Assembly (NCBI GenBank): GCA_014338405.1
Contig: JTDE01000286.1
Coordinates: 95,266-159,265 of the forward strand
Direction: 5' to 3'
Source: Paragonimus skrjabini miyazakii
Taxonomy: Eukaryota > Platyhelminthes > Trematoda > Plagiorchiida > Troglotrematidae
DNA: 64,000 nt
Shown: one piece after another, positions 1 through 12,865 of the stretch
How the letters are laid out: each line of letters starts with the position of its first letter
Position numbering within the stretch: the stretch's first letter is position 1
Program-made: the position numbers and the translations under genes
The notes under the pieces: model-generated
What the model was told of the DNA's origin: nothing
Database searches by the model: none
What the model saw: only the letters and a program-made list of their open reading frames with translations

Positions 1-1212
1 CATATGAAGCCTACAGTATATAACAAAATCTATAACGACTTAAAAATTAGTGACTGATTCTGTATACATTTAACCGGTTTTATTAAAAACCATAAAATTC
101 CAGCTGTTGCATCTTGTCAGCTTGTTTCAGTCAGAATGCATGATTATTCTTGTAAGTTTGCAACTTGTACAAATTTACTTCAGTCTACAGTCCCATTAGA
201 AATTGCACATCGTCTATGAGTGTTCGCGAAACCCACACGGTTAATCGAGTTATTTTACAGGCAAAGTTCATTCATGCCATTCATTTAACACGTTGCATGA
301 ACGTTTACATATGTGACACGATTATCTTATACAGTCAGGTGCCCATGCGATTGGAGACTGAGCTGAAAACCATTGTTTAATTTACTGCTCGGTAGTCGTC
401 GTCAGTACATCCCGTCAACCGTCATGTAGTGGCTAATAGATACAGTTATGTATAACAGGTAAGCACGCTAATGGAAAAGTGAACGCTGGTCAGATTAGTT
501 CCACGTACAAGCGTTCGCACAAGATATTCTCACACTTTACTCATAAGCGCATCATGACCAATCTTGAGACCCTTATCAACTCCGCCTACAACTGGTGCCT
601 ACAGTGAAGTTCAATGAGATCAATATTGTCAGATGTTTTGTGCTCTGATAAAGTAGGTTTTCTGTCACAATGACCAGTTTTTCTATCTTATGCTGTAAAT
701 GTATGTGGATTATCACTCTATCAGTCTGCGCAAAAACTGTATGACTACACGGGTTTACTACGTAGGCTTGTATAATTGGCCATTGTCACATGGTCACCAC
801 AGTAAAATTGACAGGTTTTATCATTTATTATAAATTTGATACACTTTTCGTTATACTTTCCGTTAAGATAATCAAACTAATGTTACGGAGCTAGAAGGAA
901 TATAACATTTCATAACATAAGCTGGTTAACCCTTTATTTTCCGAACACATCACTTTTTCTGTTTTATATAATATAATCATTTTTGTAATCATGCACGCAT
1001 GCAAACCGTACTCAACGTGACAACTGACGAATGGTCAAATACGACCTCAGTGGTATGTTTTTGGGGAAATTTCAACCCGACTCAGAAGTCCCCATAGAGG
1101 ATGTTGTCGACTATGGTTAACACATAATAATTGTATTCTCTCAAGACGATCGGATAGCCCGATTATTGCTGACAAGCAAAAATAGTCGAACTTGCACCTA
1201 TGACAATTTGGT
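1..1212. other. No gene recognised
   Basis: AT-rich sequence with only short, unconvincing open frames. It lies downstream, in host-gene orientation, of the last Ig exon seen (2619-2742), so it is probably intron or 3' territory of that gene. Nothing specific is supported. Confidence 0.5.
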
Positions 1213-1410
1213 CTTGCCTTACGCGAGGTCAGTAACACAGTGGTCAAGTCGGTTGATTCACGAATGTGTGGCATCAATTCAAATCTCATTCCTGACAAGG
1301 ATATATACGCTATTGATCAGCTTTAACAAAAGCATAACTAGAGTCTAATCCCCCGTTTTAGAAGAGGTTGACTGAGAAGTCTATCTGAATGCAAATGCTA
1401 TGATCATACT
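1213..1410 (+). repeat. Decayed SINE-1 copy
   Basis: The order of landmarks matches better copies at 10977-11362 and 14358-14555. First comes a 'gaggtcagt..acacagtggt' A-box-like start, then a B-box-like 'caattcaaatctcatt', then a body corresponding to 'gactcgagtctagtgcttcttttcgaaa', then '..gaagaggttgactgagaagtctat'. It is heavily diverged, so an old insertion. The short minus-strand open frame over it is a by-product of the repeat. Confidence 0.5.
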
Positions 1411-2618
1411 GAAACTAGTTAAATTCCTGTTTATTCATCAAGAGCCTTTTCGTTCGTTTAGGATTGGTCGAGCTCCAGTACAAAACCAGTTCTATCATCC
1501 AATCATATAAAAGAGTTTTCGCACATTGCATCACCGCTGGCAGCCTAAGAAGCCAACGCAGCTTACGATGTCAACAAGAAGAACGTAGGCAATAAGAATA
1601 TTTGAAGACTGCCGTATCGAACCGTACAAACCAATCACGACGAAAACATATATAACAGTGGTTTTCTGAAGAATTGGACGACAAGTGAAAACGATGACCA
1701 TTAATAGCATGTCTACACTGAGTTCCGGATGAGGGCACAGTGGCCAACAAATTGATTTTTCAGTTTCTTCTCCAGTATTTAACTGTATTTTTTCCTCAAG
1801 GACTTCACGGAGGAGATAATGAGGTTTTCATGGACACATCAAGTGAACGTGGAAATTTCACCGCACCAAGAAATCTTTTCATGATTTCCATCACACAATC
1901 AGGCGTTTTACCAAACCCCGGAAAAAGTTTATCTGCACCCACAGTTCCATGTGCTTTTGCCTCCGCTAATTGGAAAAGTAACCTCGAAGCTTATGCTATT
2001 GTACACCAGGTCACCTGATGATAGAACTGGCAAAAGCGCCGGAACCAATTGAAGAATGTCAAAATTATTATTTCAAGTGAAATTTTAATTATTGAACCTT
2101 CAGCCACGGACAGTGATAATTATGTTTATTGGAAGGAAACTATGTGAGTGGTTTGAAACCACTTTGCAAAAGCATCTCTACTTCCTGCTCAATACTTTTA
2201 CGCTAATTGAGCTTGTCCCGAACGTGATTTAATTTGGGATGCGAAGTTTATGCTAACCTATTCTCATGAGGTTTGCGGCATAAATTCCGTTTTTGTTCTG
2301 CTCTACTGATCTGCCGAATGATCACGTTGGCAAGTAAATTACGACAAATTTACCCAAATGAGAAAACCGCTAGATAAGGTGTTTAACGTGTGACAAGCAC
2401 AATATCAATTGTCCACCCGTAGTCAAAATATTCTGCCTCATTTAGCATTAATTTTTCTCAAGGACTAAAAGTGATTAGCCCTTTTTGGTTGACTTGGAAA
2501 CTGACGTGCACCTCCTGTGATTATATTCTAGGTCATAGGTCTTCCTGTAACGACGATGACAACAACCTCCTCATTTGGACATTGTGTTACTGGTCGTGGG
2601 CTCGATTTATCAGCCTAC
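1411..2618. other. Intron or flank of the Ig gene; no feature seen
   Basis: This follows the splice donor of the third-Ig exon on the minus strand. An open frame at 1740-2018 (+) has no recognisable motif and ordinary AT-rich composition, so I do not call it a gene. Confidence 0.45.
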
Positions 2619-2742
2619 CTGATGTTGATGGGAGCGACCCAGATTGAAACAAATGTCCACGATTTCGCCGGTGGTCACCGAGAGCAATAACTCCCAGTCA
2701 AAATGGTGTTCAGAATAGATGGTTAAAGCTGGACGTTCAAAC
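2619..2742 (-). CDS. Ig-superfamily adhesion protein, exon starting Ig domain 3
   Basis: A 124-nt minus-strand exon. It is bounded by a pyrimidine-rich acceptor ending 'cccgccag' (AG at 2744-2743) and a donor 'CATCAG|GTAGGC' (GT at 2618-2617). The frame gives 41 residues beginning FERPALTIYS, with 'VTTGEIVDICFNLG'. That has the form of the B strand of an I-set Ig domain (G-E-x-V-x-I-C); the core tryptophan would be in the next exon, outside the window. It enters in phase 2 and leaves in phase 0. Phase 2 matches a possible donor at 5916 of the preceding Ig exon, supporting membership in the same gene. No other family fits as well, but one half-domain is weak evidence by itself. Confidence 0.65.
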
Positions 2743-5700
2743 CTGGCGGGAAAAGTCTCATTCACGGGATTAACAACCATAGGAAACTGAGTAATTGCTT
2801 TATCTTCTCTTGATGTTACCAAACACAGTGAAAATCACATGTGCACATCTTAGGCCGACTGATTGGTTCTGTTGTTTCTTCTCTGTCTAAGATGAACCAA
2901 CTGGAGTAGTGCTTGACAGACTTCCCTAACAAGTATCAGTGATAAACTCCCTTTATGGGAGCATCACTGACAATTTTTAGAAGATCGAACATGGATTTCA
3001 ATGTTTATTTACAAAATGTTCTATGCAAATACAAAACTGTGATCACATCTGAACTGTGCTCAATTTGTGACTTTCACATTGTAAGTGTATTGATAAGAGA
3101 CACCCGCCTCACCGGTTGGAAGTTTTCGATGAAAAGATTGGAATTTTCAGGGTGCTGATGACATTTTACCATTCACAGCTAACTTTCACCCGCTTGACTA
3201 CGTTCATTCTCGGAGTGATCGGGCGTTTGCTGTTTGGTGATCATCAGTGCGTCAATCGGTTTCCTATTCTATTTGATAAGACGTTCAATTATGTTTTTTT
3301 TTACTACTGAACTACCTCATAGTCTGTTCTGTGTAATTTATCCAAAAAAAAACGCAAGGTGCCCTAGTGAATGAACTGAAACCAACTGCAGAACTGGCAA
3401 CACAAAATAGGCAAAAAGGAGAGCTTGCAGATACAATCAAACTAAAACAGACAGTAAGCTTGTCAGTAAGAAATTAGAGAGTGAGATAGTGTACGGCGGT
3501 TTTGGTTAAAAACCACCGAAGTTGAACGCAGCGACGGAGTTGATAAAGAGCTAAGTTAATGTTGCAACCGACAGAAGTTACCGAAGGGCTGGTTGTGTAT
3601 TGAAATTCCACTCAGTACAGGCCGAAGCTTCTCGTTTGAAAGATGATATGCATATCAAGGCTGCCCCATTCGTGGTCTATTTAGTCGACTACCTCTGTGG
3701 ATCAGCGCTTCACCAACACCACAAGCTGAAAGAATTATTGTACTTTGGTCTGCTTGATTATGTTTTGAGAACAAAGGTGCGGGAATTGGTTCATCCTGGA
3801 TTAAGCTTGACATCAACAGACGGATTTTTTCTCACCGTTCATTGGGTATCAACCACTCTGTTGCGATAGGCCAGACATCATGTAGGTCGACAGGTTAGGT
3901 CGTCATGTCACCCAGGTTTTGCTTTCAAAACACTGAAAGTACGCTTGGAGAGTTGTGACCAAGCATAATCACCCAACCATGGTGACCCTTTAATCCTTCC
4001 TCGTTTAACGCCCACTAGCTAATGCCCACTTCGATATTCCTATAATCACAACGAAGTTGTTACTATTGGTCTTCAAACCTGTGTTCTTTTAAAATCTTTC
4101 TAACAGTTACATTTGCTGAATATTCGTTTTTTATGATTGTTACGTGAAGTTCCAACTGCCGTTTATATAACCACGTATAGTTTGTATTTCAGCTCTGTTA
4201 GTCATAGCCCTACAACTTCAGTAACCATGATGTCTTTCCTACATTTTCCACACTTTTACCTTCTGTTTGTTCAAGGTCAATTTTTTGCCATGCTAATATT
4301 GCTTCTCATGCAGGCCGTTATCGATCATACAAATCCACATGGCGAAAAAGACATTATTGAACAACTCAAGTCAATATGATGCACATAGAAACAATTATCC
4401 AAAGACCAAATATCTCAGTCCATATGAAACTTTCGGTTAATACGACTTAGTACAAATTGTTCCTGCACCAGTCTTAATAGTTTGTACTATAGTTCCGCAG
4501 AAACAGGATCAATATGTAATACGTCTCCTCCACTCGTATTTCACATATATGGAGTAATCGGAAAACAATAATGTAAATTTTTTTTTGCCAAACTCTAGCC
4601 TGCAGGTAATGGCTATTTCTTTATGTACACTGATTTTCAGATTAATTTAACATTACATGCTCCTCTAGCTCATGGTGTTTGGTTAACTTCAAAGAACTGG
4701 ACACGGTTCGATGCTTTGCTTTCTTCTTATGCAGTTTAGAATGTTCCTTTGTAACCTGATATTAGTTAGTTGTTTCTGCCGGAATTCCTGCTAGTGATTA
4801 CACAGTTATACGCTGTGTTTACTAAATAAACACTCGTTTTTCCATCTAATCTTGTTCAATTCTCTCATTGTGGCAAATATGCCACATGGTGTGCATATTC
4901 TTAAACAGTTGGCTGACCAGTATGAGAAATAGGAATTCCATTAGATACCATGAATAAATCACGTACTATGTAGTTCCAATGACGTCGTGGTCAACGGAGA
5001 AACAAATAAAGTATAAGAATTATGGCTAGACTAACACTCAGGACAAGATGCGTTCGAACAAATTCAAAATCCTGTTCATTCTATCTCCTCTCCAAATTAA
5101 ACACAAAAGCTCACATGTATTTAGTTGGTAGCGTACAGCTTGTGACTATACAAACCCCCAATAAACCTTTCAATGAGCAAGCTAACATGGTAAACCAAAC
5201 CAACACCAGCATAAGTTCTAGACTACTGAAATGCCCAGTTAACGCCAAATATAAGGATCGTCAAGTGTATTTAATTCACCAAAGAATATACAACTTCATT
5301 AGCAAATTTCGTAGTGTTTTGTATGAATCGTTAGACTGAATTATGGAAAATCTAGGACTTTTAGTGAAATCGGTCTAACTGTCTGAGCAGATAACTCAAT
5401 TTTCGATAAGCTTTATTCAAGGGGTTTTATAAATCTTCCAGCAAGTCAGTCAGTGCAAAACGATTAGCACAAAACGGTAAATTCATGTTTGCAATGGTTT
5501 TTCCAGAAACCGACTTTTGGATTACCGGATTAAACAAATATCCACCATCCTTAAACCAGCCGAATCATTCATTCTGCTTGAGGAAACCGGACCCAGATGG
5601 CTGGATGCGTAGAGCGTAGGGGAAACAAGACACCGATCACTTTAAGCCAGACACCACCCACCCACCAACAAGGTAGCGATTGTGGAAAAGCGCGCGCGTA

Positions 5701-5916
5701 AGCACATCACATCTGGGGACCACATGTGTGCGTGTTTCTTAAATGTCGCGGTGCGGAAGTTGAAACACATCGCGATCAATAGCGACCTGAAAAACAGCCA
5801 ACTTCCGGCCGACGGATTGTGCGTTTGCAAAGCGCGTTCGTTACCTGGTCTCCTCGTCAGAAGCGGTGGTTATATTGGTGCGCACACATCGGAAAGCGGT
5901 GAATTTTTGCATTCAC
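2743..5916. other. Intron of the Ig gene between Ig2 and Ig3 exons
   Basis: About 3.2 kb with no recognised element or exon. I scanned the minus strand for a missing Ig F-strand (Y-x-C after D/S-x-G/A) and found only a poor candidate near 4810, rejected for an early stop. Open frames at 3600-3869 and 5022-5339 (+) show no domain. Confidence 0.5.
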
Positions 5917-6383
5917 GAATCCGGGAGACATTTGTACACGGCTTCAGAGACATGTGGGCACGTCTGACTAGCCTAGGGGGATGGTAGTTGGGCATGGGAT
6001 GTTATCGATGACGAGAACTGAATGATTGATTAAGCGGTTGTAAAATACTCTGTGAGAGAACTCACCGTTCTTGTAGTGCGACAGAACACTCTCGATTGGC
6101 CGTAAATCCTGCTTGCCAACATACGGAAATCTCCACGTTTCTGTTGTATGTTCGAGAGTAGACTGAGAGTTGTTAGTGGGGCTAACTGGGAAAGGCGATG
6201 GGCGCCAATATGGGTGACTGATTGCATGACGGTTAGTAGTCTGTTCTTTCAGAGTAGTTTCAAGCACTACCCACCATTGCAGTTTGGGTGATGGGGCACC
6301 GGATGCATTGCAAAACAGTCGTAAATTACCATTTTCATCTGCGCTGACAACTTTTGGTGGCCTCTCTTCGAAATATGGCGGAA
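5917..6383 (-). CDS. Ig-superfamily adhesion protein, Ig domain 2 exon (3' end uncertain)
   Basis: The acceptor is 'ttttctcacacacag' (AG at 6385-6384). Two bases complete a valine codon and the frame then reads PPYFEERPPKVVSADENGNL, followed by RLFCNASGAPSPKLQWW. This is a textbook I-set Ig start: B-strand cysteine, core tryptophan, and the V-P-P hinge used between Ig1 and Ig2 in lachesin, DIP and IgLON proteins. A long loop of about 70 residues, with N-linked sites, follows. The frame stays open to 5968 and includes an E-strand-like NHSVLVIDNI. An F-strand-like SEAVYKC lies just beyond, near 5930-5950, in another frame and before a weak donor (GT at 5916-5915) whose phase fits the Ig3 exon. 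A stronger GTGAGT donor at 6065-6060 would shorten the exon to 6066-6383. The part 6066-6383 is secure; the remainder is either a frameshifted extension or intron. Confidence 0.8.
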
Positions 6384-9300
6384 CTGTGTGTGAGAAAAGT
6401 TAAAACTTGTGGTATACTCATTGTATAACATCAAAATTTAGCTCGGACCACCAAACCATGGTGAACCATCAACAATCCAGCATAAAAAATCAATGGTGAG
6501 AAATTACTGAAGTGTAAAATGCAGTTGGCAAAATAGTTATTTGAATTTTAAGATCAAGTGGCATGTATTATAGCTGATCCATCACCGGACAGTCCATCGA
6601 AAACAAACAAAACTTCCAACTCCACAGGCTCAATTCCGAAACGCTGTACGTTTTCATGCGCATACTGCAAACTGTATAGCAGACTTTTAACGATAGAACT
6701 GATAAATACTTTAGGACTAATGAATCACAAAAAGACTCCGGAAGAGATTCGTCGTTGAAACATATGACTCATTCTTACAAAAATTTTACCAGAGAAACTG
6801 AATGGTCATATATCATTTGTTTTATTCACATGATCGTGGGCGTTATCACCTGATCGCTGATAGACAGTTACCGTTTTTAATGTTTTGGGTTGCGCGCTAC
6901 AAAACTTGGTTGTAGATAATCTCTTTCAAACGGCATCTTCAAGAACAGGTACTAGGTGCAAGATTAACCTATGATACAGTCAATCATTGGTACGTACTTT
7001 AAACATCAGCGTTAAGATAATGCGGCTGAAAGTTTACAGGAAACCATTTATGAGTTGAGCACTGAGATGCTCGACACGGGTGTCTCCGAATAATTTCAAC
7101 AAGAGACCGATTCCCGGACGGGCTATTGAGAATGCGAAATTCGAGTTTAATGGCTCCTTTCAAAAAGAGCCAAAAGAAATGCTAATGTAAATACGAATGT
7201 CAAAGAAAAGTGAGCGGTGCTCATCACTGTAATTCTCGACTGTTATCTCACCTACGGACTAAAGTAATTCACGGTTGTTCACTGAGTAATGGGTACGGAA
7301 CGGTTTTCAAGTTAACTGAAAGGTGACAGATCCATAGATGTTGTTGTTGGAGCTACCACAGGTTGTTTAACCCTAGTACTTCCAAGCTCGTAGCTGTCTC
7401 CTTGGTAGCAAAGCATGCATGTATGAAGTCACACACGCGATGAATTCTACATGTGAAGAAACTAGCGTATTGAGGGATTACCTTAGTTTCCGCTTGTTAA
7501 CGTAACTCCTTCGAATAGAAGTGAAACCATTCTTGTCAAACATATTTTTAATAAGTTATTGACACCATATCTTTTGCCTAAGAGTGAGAGGAAAACCGTC
7601 AATTTTGGGGTTGTAAGCTCTTCTCGCTATTATTTGGACACTTGATTCGTATGCTGCTTCGTTCTATCATTATTGCAATTCACATGCAAATTTGAAAAAC
7701 CAGAATGGTTTATGTAGCAACGATCCAGACAGAAATTATCCGTTTCTCGTAGTCCTAAGAAAGAGTTACCCCTACCCATCACTTACATGTTTCAGATTCC
7801 AACAGTGCGCACTCAACTTATCTGTTTTTTCAAACCCTTTGATGTATGCTCGTATGGTCTTTCTGTCTAGCTTAATTGCCCTGAAGATACATCGACTCCT
7901 TTGCCCTGATCTCTGTATCTAACAGCCGACCAGAATAAACGTAGTTCACTGATGACCACCTGCCAAAGCTTGTGTTTAAAAAGCGACCTACTGATTCGAA
8001 TCACTCAACACTATTTTCTCGGATAGTGTAGAATATGATTTTGCTCCAGTTCTATAGCAACCGTGTATTTGCCTGAGAGCGTGGATAAGAAACCATGCGA
8101 TTGGTGCACACTTTGACAATCGGATTCAGCGGTGGGTCTACCAAAAAAAGGATGTCTTCATCTAATATTCCATTCACTATTCACTTTTCCTGTGGGAATT
8201 TAGATATTTTGGAAGGGAAATTTATTCTTCCTTCACCTTGTTACAACTTGACAAGTTGATAACGATCACTGGTTGTCAAGACATCACTCGTATGAGGACG
8301 AAGAAAATTCGTGCTGTTCGCTGGAAAGTCTCAAAGTCAATGTTGAATTGATGGGGAGATGGCGACTGTTTCTGTCTTATTTTTACTAGATATGAGAGGC
8401 TCACTGAAAGGACTTTTGCTACCGAAAAGAAGACATCACAGCATTTAAACCGTAATGACTGTCTGTGACCAAGAATGTAAGTTTGCTTGAACGCTGAAAG
8501 ACGTCCAGTAAATTCATCTTCATTCTAGCACGATTGGTTCAAAGACTGCAAAACAGTGGATCGTTACACAGAATAATGCTGAGCATACAGTTTGGCTTTC
8601 CGTCCTAAGTTGATGGATTTACTATGGCTGACATTAAAATTCGAACAGTTTCTAGACAGTAGGTGCGAGTATTTGGATGTTCCCAATCGGCCCATTGAAT
8701 AAGCCCAATCAGATGTTTTAGACTCCGGCAAAGTTTCCGACAATTATTTCTCAAATCTATACAGTTAAGAAGGTCTCATCGTGATATGAGACAAACCACA
8801 ATGTCCAAGAATTGTTCGACACCGCATGATGGTAGAAGCGAGTATTGAAATCAGTTAAATTGGTTAGACAAGCAGGGAACGTTAACTGACGGTTGTGGCA
8901 CACATTCGGGGTCAAAAATATGTGCGACTACAGTGGTAGAAAATGACATGAAGCTGGAAGTTGAAAAATCTTAAGTTGTTTTGTGGTGGAGGTACAAGTA
9001 GAAGTGCTGTTATATGGGTGTAATAATTTTGATTGATCCTATATATGGAAGATATATTCGTAATTAAGCATTGAGGGGATGGATGCAGTCTTACGATCTT
9101 GTCATATATGACTGACCACACACAGTATGACGAGACACAGAGTAGATTGGTGCACAGTAAGTAAACACAGATAGAAGGGTAAAATAGGTTTGGCAGCTTC
9201 ATACCTATTCAACAGAAATGCAACATAATGCAAGGCCTGATAATTAGACCAAAATGATACCAAATGACTTAGTAAGACTAGACCTGAAAACGGTCCAGAA

Positions 9301-10856
9301 ACGCACTGCATAAAAAATATCTATAATGAACAGTTTGTTATTTCGATCATGTCTGCAACTATTCCGAAAGAGTTAGTTTCCGCAAATGAATAGTAAGTAA
9401 TGTTTACAAAACATCCGTTTAAGTAGGATATAGTAGAATATAAGTTGACCTCCTCCTTTTCTGCAACACCCTGTAAATCGAAATGTTAACATCTCGCGAT
9501 ATATGTCTTCTCTCTGTTTTGACTAAATGGATTAAGGGAACTCAATGTTTCAAAGCATACTAAGGTGTCTACAAATCAACCAATACATTTTGGTGACTGA
9601 TGGATTGATTGCAATCAGACCATACAGCTTTACCTTGTACATTCCTAAGGAATGTCTTCATTCCCTGTAACCTCAATAGCCAAACATCAACGATAACAAA
9701 TCTACATCATCTGAGGGTAAACTTTTCCAGTTTTCAAGTCAATTCAACGACGTTTCTTTCTAGTGGAGTTAAGATCTAGGCACTGTTGCGACTGACACTC
9801 ATCTGGAAGTTTGTTATTGATCACTCTGCAAAAATTATAAAGACTCAGTGCAGTCTTTTGAACCGCGGACCGTAAGAACTCTCAGGTGAAGATCACGTTG
9901 AGGAACCAAATAGATAACTTCAGCCAGTTGTCTAGTGAATGATCATCTGCTAGATGTAGTTCCACCGTGGGTAGCTGTAACTAGCCCGGATCGTGAATTT
10001 AATCTGAACGTCACTCACATTTGGTTGCAGCTGGTTCTACGTGGATTAGCAGTGAGTATTTTACTGAGTGCATTCGTTCGTTAAAAAATCTTGAGTGTTT
10101 GTAGGTTAGAACTAACTACACCCCACAGGAAGTGAGACAACATTGTACTGTAGATGTGACAATGGAGCAGTTTTGACAATATTTCAAACTTAGTTTGATG
10201 ATAGCCTGAAAATTCTGACTCGAAACCCATCCCATTTCAATTAAAAGATGTCATCGCAAATGTGAGGGTGTGATAACAGGTTTACTGTTTCAACTTCGGG
10301 GTTAACAATCATGCATAACATTAACTATAACGCAGACTGGATGACTTCAAGGTAAATGTGAGCACAGTTTCTGTCGGCATCTGTCTGTATTGTAGGTTAG
10401 TAACCCTATGGTCCTACTACTGAATAGCAGTGGTATGAGTAGTATATTACGATCGCTCATCTTCACTGCACTGTGATGCGCGCCCAATAAGGGCCAGTCA
10501 GACAATATGTTCGAGGGGGTTTGTTCGTTGAAGGTTGGAAGTCAAATGGGAATTAAATGTGAAAGAGTCAGATAAAAAACTGGGGCTTCAGAATCATCTG
10601 GAAAGAATGTTCCATCAAATTCGGCGGCCAAGCGAGACACAGACCTTATGGCAAAACAGACGGTCAACATCATTCGCATGTCCGGTCAATTGCAAGGATT
10701 TGTATTATCCATTTTGACACAATTTATTAACGACCGCAACCGGAATATTGCAAGTTGTCTCATGGTACGTTTTGGCTCAACGAACAACAATAAGAAAATG
10801 TGTTTCATACCTTTGCTTACATTTCAGTTTGAATATCTCGATATACAAGTATTATA
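6384..10856. other. Intron of the Ig gene, left part; no feature seen
   Basis: First 4.5 kb, by coordinate, of a roughly 10.3-kb intron between the Ig2 exon and the exon at 16644-16872. Only scattered short open frames are present. None has a domain, and no clear repeat copy was recognised. Confidence 0.5.
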
Positions 10857-10976
10857 TTACTGATGAGTAATCGGGGATTTGACTAATTTCAGGCTGAACA
10901 TCACACACAATTGATCGCAGGTGTCCCATTCCGATGGACTTTCCAATCAGCACCTTTCGAAAAGAACCACTAGACT
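10857..10976 (-). repeat. SINE-1 3'-end fragment, inverted
   Basis: It reads as the reverse complement of the SINE-1 3' end. It begins 'ctgatgagtaatcggggatt', passes through 'gaacatcacacacaattgat' and ends at 'cactagact'. It is directly abutted at 10977 by the 5' part of a plus-strand SINE-1 copy, so about 85 bp of it is inverted relative to the 3' end of that copy at 11275-11362. Confidence 0.75.
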
Positions 10977-11362
10977 AGCAGGTTTAATGAGGTCGGAGAG
11001 TTCGACCAGTCCAGGAGGTTTTACTTGCGGGGTTATCGATTGGAGTTAACAGGACAGTTACTGTGTCTCTTCTCGAGGGGATCGGGAAACCTGATCATCA
11101 CCCACAAGCGAAGGCGGTTGAGTGATCACATGCGATGATAATTGGATAGTACCTAATGTGAGGTCAGTGGCGCAGTGGTAAACACGGTTGCCTCATGAGC
11201 AGCGTAGTCGGAGTTCTAGTCCTGGCAATGGCGTGGATATGCACTATTGACGAGCTCTAAGGAGAGCGCAACTCGAGTCTAGTGCTTCTGCCGTTCGAAA
11301 GGGGTCGACTGGAAAGTCTATGGGAATGTGACAGCTGCGATCAGCTGTGAGTGATGTTCAAA
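10977..11362 (+). mobile_element. SINE-1, long copy (tRNA-derived SINE)
   Basis: The longest copy of this family in the window. It has a 5' module ('agcaggtttaatgaggtcgg' to 'gatcgggaaacctgatcatc') shared with 63883-64000. This is followed by a tRNA-like head with an A-box-like 'cagtggcgcagtggtaaac' and a degenerate B-box 'ggagttctagtcc'. The body ('gagctctaaggagagcgcaa', 'gttcgaaaggggtcgactgg') then runs to '..gatgttcaa'. These internal promoter boxes are how RNA polymerase III would transcribe a SINE. It encodes no protein and depends on a partner retroelement. It sits in an intron of the Ig gene, antisense to it. Confidence 0.8.
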
Positions 11363-11516
11363 TTGGGGTTTAAGTGTTACGTCAAAATTTTGTTGCTTTA
11401 AAAATGTAGAACAGTTCGTTCCCTTCAGAAGTTTGAACAAGACCGTTAGAACACGAAAATTGGTAGATGCAAGCGGAATGTGTCTTGCGACTGCGGACAT
11501 CATGTCATCAACCCGG

Positions 11517-11656
11517 CTTGTGCATTCAAAATCTTATTACGTCATCCCAATTCAAGATTCTTGCGGTTTACTGAGGCTGTCGCAATCAATCGCCTGAAGC
11601 CGGCCCTGTGTGTTCAGAAACAATTGTTCGTGAGCTTGACCCTGCCCTGGACTTAG
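11517..11656 (+). pseudogene. PLE C-terminal fragment (GIY-YIG endonuclease tail)
   Basis: The plus-strand frame reads FKILLRHPNSRFLRFTEAVA, then INRLKPALCVQKQLFVSLTLPW, then a stop. It matches the extreme C-terminus of the intact PLE at 23957-25630 (AEAISIR..PDLCAQRKFVRTLNLPW), but is diverged enough to be a different, older element. Only the 3' tail remains, as expected for 5'-truncated retrocopies. It lies 150 bp downstream of a SINE-1 copy. Confidence 0.75.
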
Positions 11657-12756
11657 TGATTTTTTCTAGCCCATCAGTCGACTATGTCTCTCACCCACCC
11701 CTATCTGTTCGACATAAAAAACCGTTTCATGTTATTGTAAATTTGGTACTGAAGAGTCAATAGGAAATGCTTGCATCTACCACTTTTCACGTTCTAACGG
11801 TTTTGTTTAAAATGCCATTGAGTATGCTTTATCCACGAAGCCCAAAGAACTGTCTATAGCTTCTCCAAAGTCTATAATCTCATAAGATAGTGGGCAAGTA
11901 ATAGTGCCTTTTTATGAGTGATAGAAAAGCAAACCATTAAGTCAGTGGTTATTAGCAATGCACAGGTTGGCTAACAAACTTTCTAGACCTTCAAAAAATT
12001 CGACATCCGTTTTGTGTTCTGTAAGAGTTAAGTCAGATAAGTCGGTGGACCAAACGAGGAATGATGCAATAAAAAACTGACCATTTAGTGGATTACTCGT
12101 GTTCTGTTAAATCTTTTTTATTGATTAAGGTGTCCCCAAGATTAGAGTTCGATTGAGATTTTAAAAAGTATGACACTGAAGATAAAAGATTGCATCTAGA
12201 AAAAATCGAATTTAAAAAAAGAGTAAACCTTTCGCCAATTTAACACACGTAGATATCTCAAATTTAAATAGTGAGCAAAGAAACGGGTTGGACAAGACGA
12301 ATCGGTTATTAACTTCCGAACAATTAGTAATTCAATATTTTTTAAACAGAGTTGAGGGGACAGTAGAACACTTTGTATCGTTCGTTCTTTTGATCACTGT
12401 ACTACGATCGTTTATGTCGGATAGGTACATTTTTCATACGCTTCTCGGCCACAGAGCGCGTGGGACGAATTCTAGATATTCAGTAGGGAATCGAGCTTGT
12501 ATAGATCGAATACTATCTACATTTGATTGCAGCTTTCTCATTCACGTAGAGTTTTCAACTAGCCTTTCTCGAACAGAAATGTTGATCTCAACTATCTCAC
12601 TTGTTAATGATTTTCAGTATTGCATACGCTTATCGCGACTGGGGGTATTGCTATGGCCACATTCTCCTGAGATAATCCTGTCACCCACTGCGTGTTGCTT
12701 ACAGGTCAATATGGCTAGACGCTTGCGCCTGATAACTCATTTGTGTCCAAAGTGAT
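11657..12756. other. Intron sequence with one unrecognised 155-codon open frame
   Basis: The frame 12288-12755 (+) is one of the longest outside the PLEs (starting MDKTNRLLTSEQ). It has no motif, signal peptide or splice context that I can recognise, and it ends where a decayed SINE-1 begins. Chance or transposon debris is more likely than a gene. Confidence 0.3.
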
Positions 12757-12865
12757 CAGAATGACGCGGTGGTTAACACATATGCCTCATACGAAAGTGA
12801 ACCGGGTTTCAAATGCCGATGATGGCAATGCGAACGAAAGTGGAAGCTCATGCTCCCTATGTAAA
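12757..12865 (+). repeat. Decayed SINE-1 head
   Basis: A-box-like 'gacgcggtggttaacac', then '.tatgcctcat', then a B-box-like 'ccgggtttcaaatgcc' followed by 'gatggcaatg'. The order matches the tRNA-like head of SINE-1. The body beyond is barely recognisable. Confidence 0.4.

Noticed and set aside
4780..4850. Minus-strand TAYNC as a possible missing Ig F-strand exon
   Set aside because: It lacks the D-x-G context, meets a stop soon after and has no good acceptor.
12288..12755. 155-codon open frame as a gene
   Set aside because: No motif, signal, splice context or unusual composition; it is in a large intron and ends at a decayed SINE.
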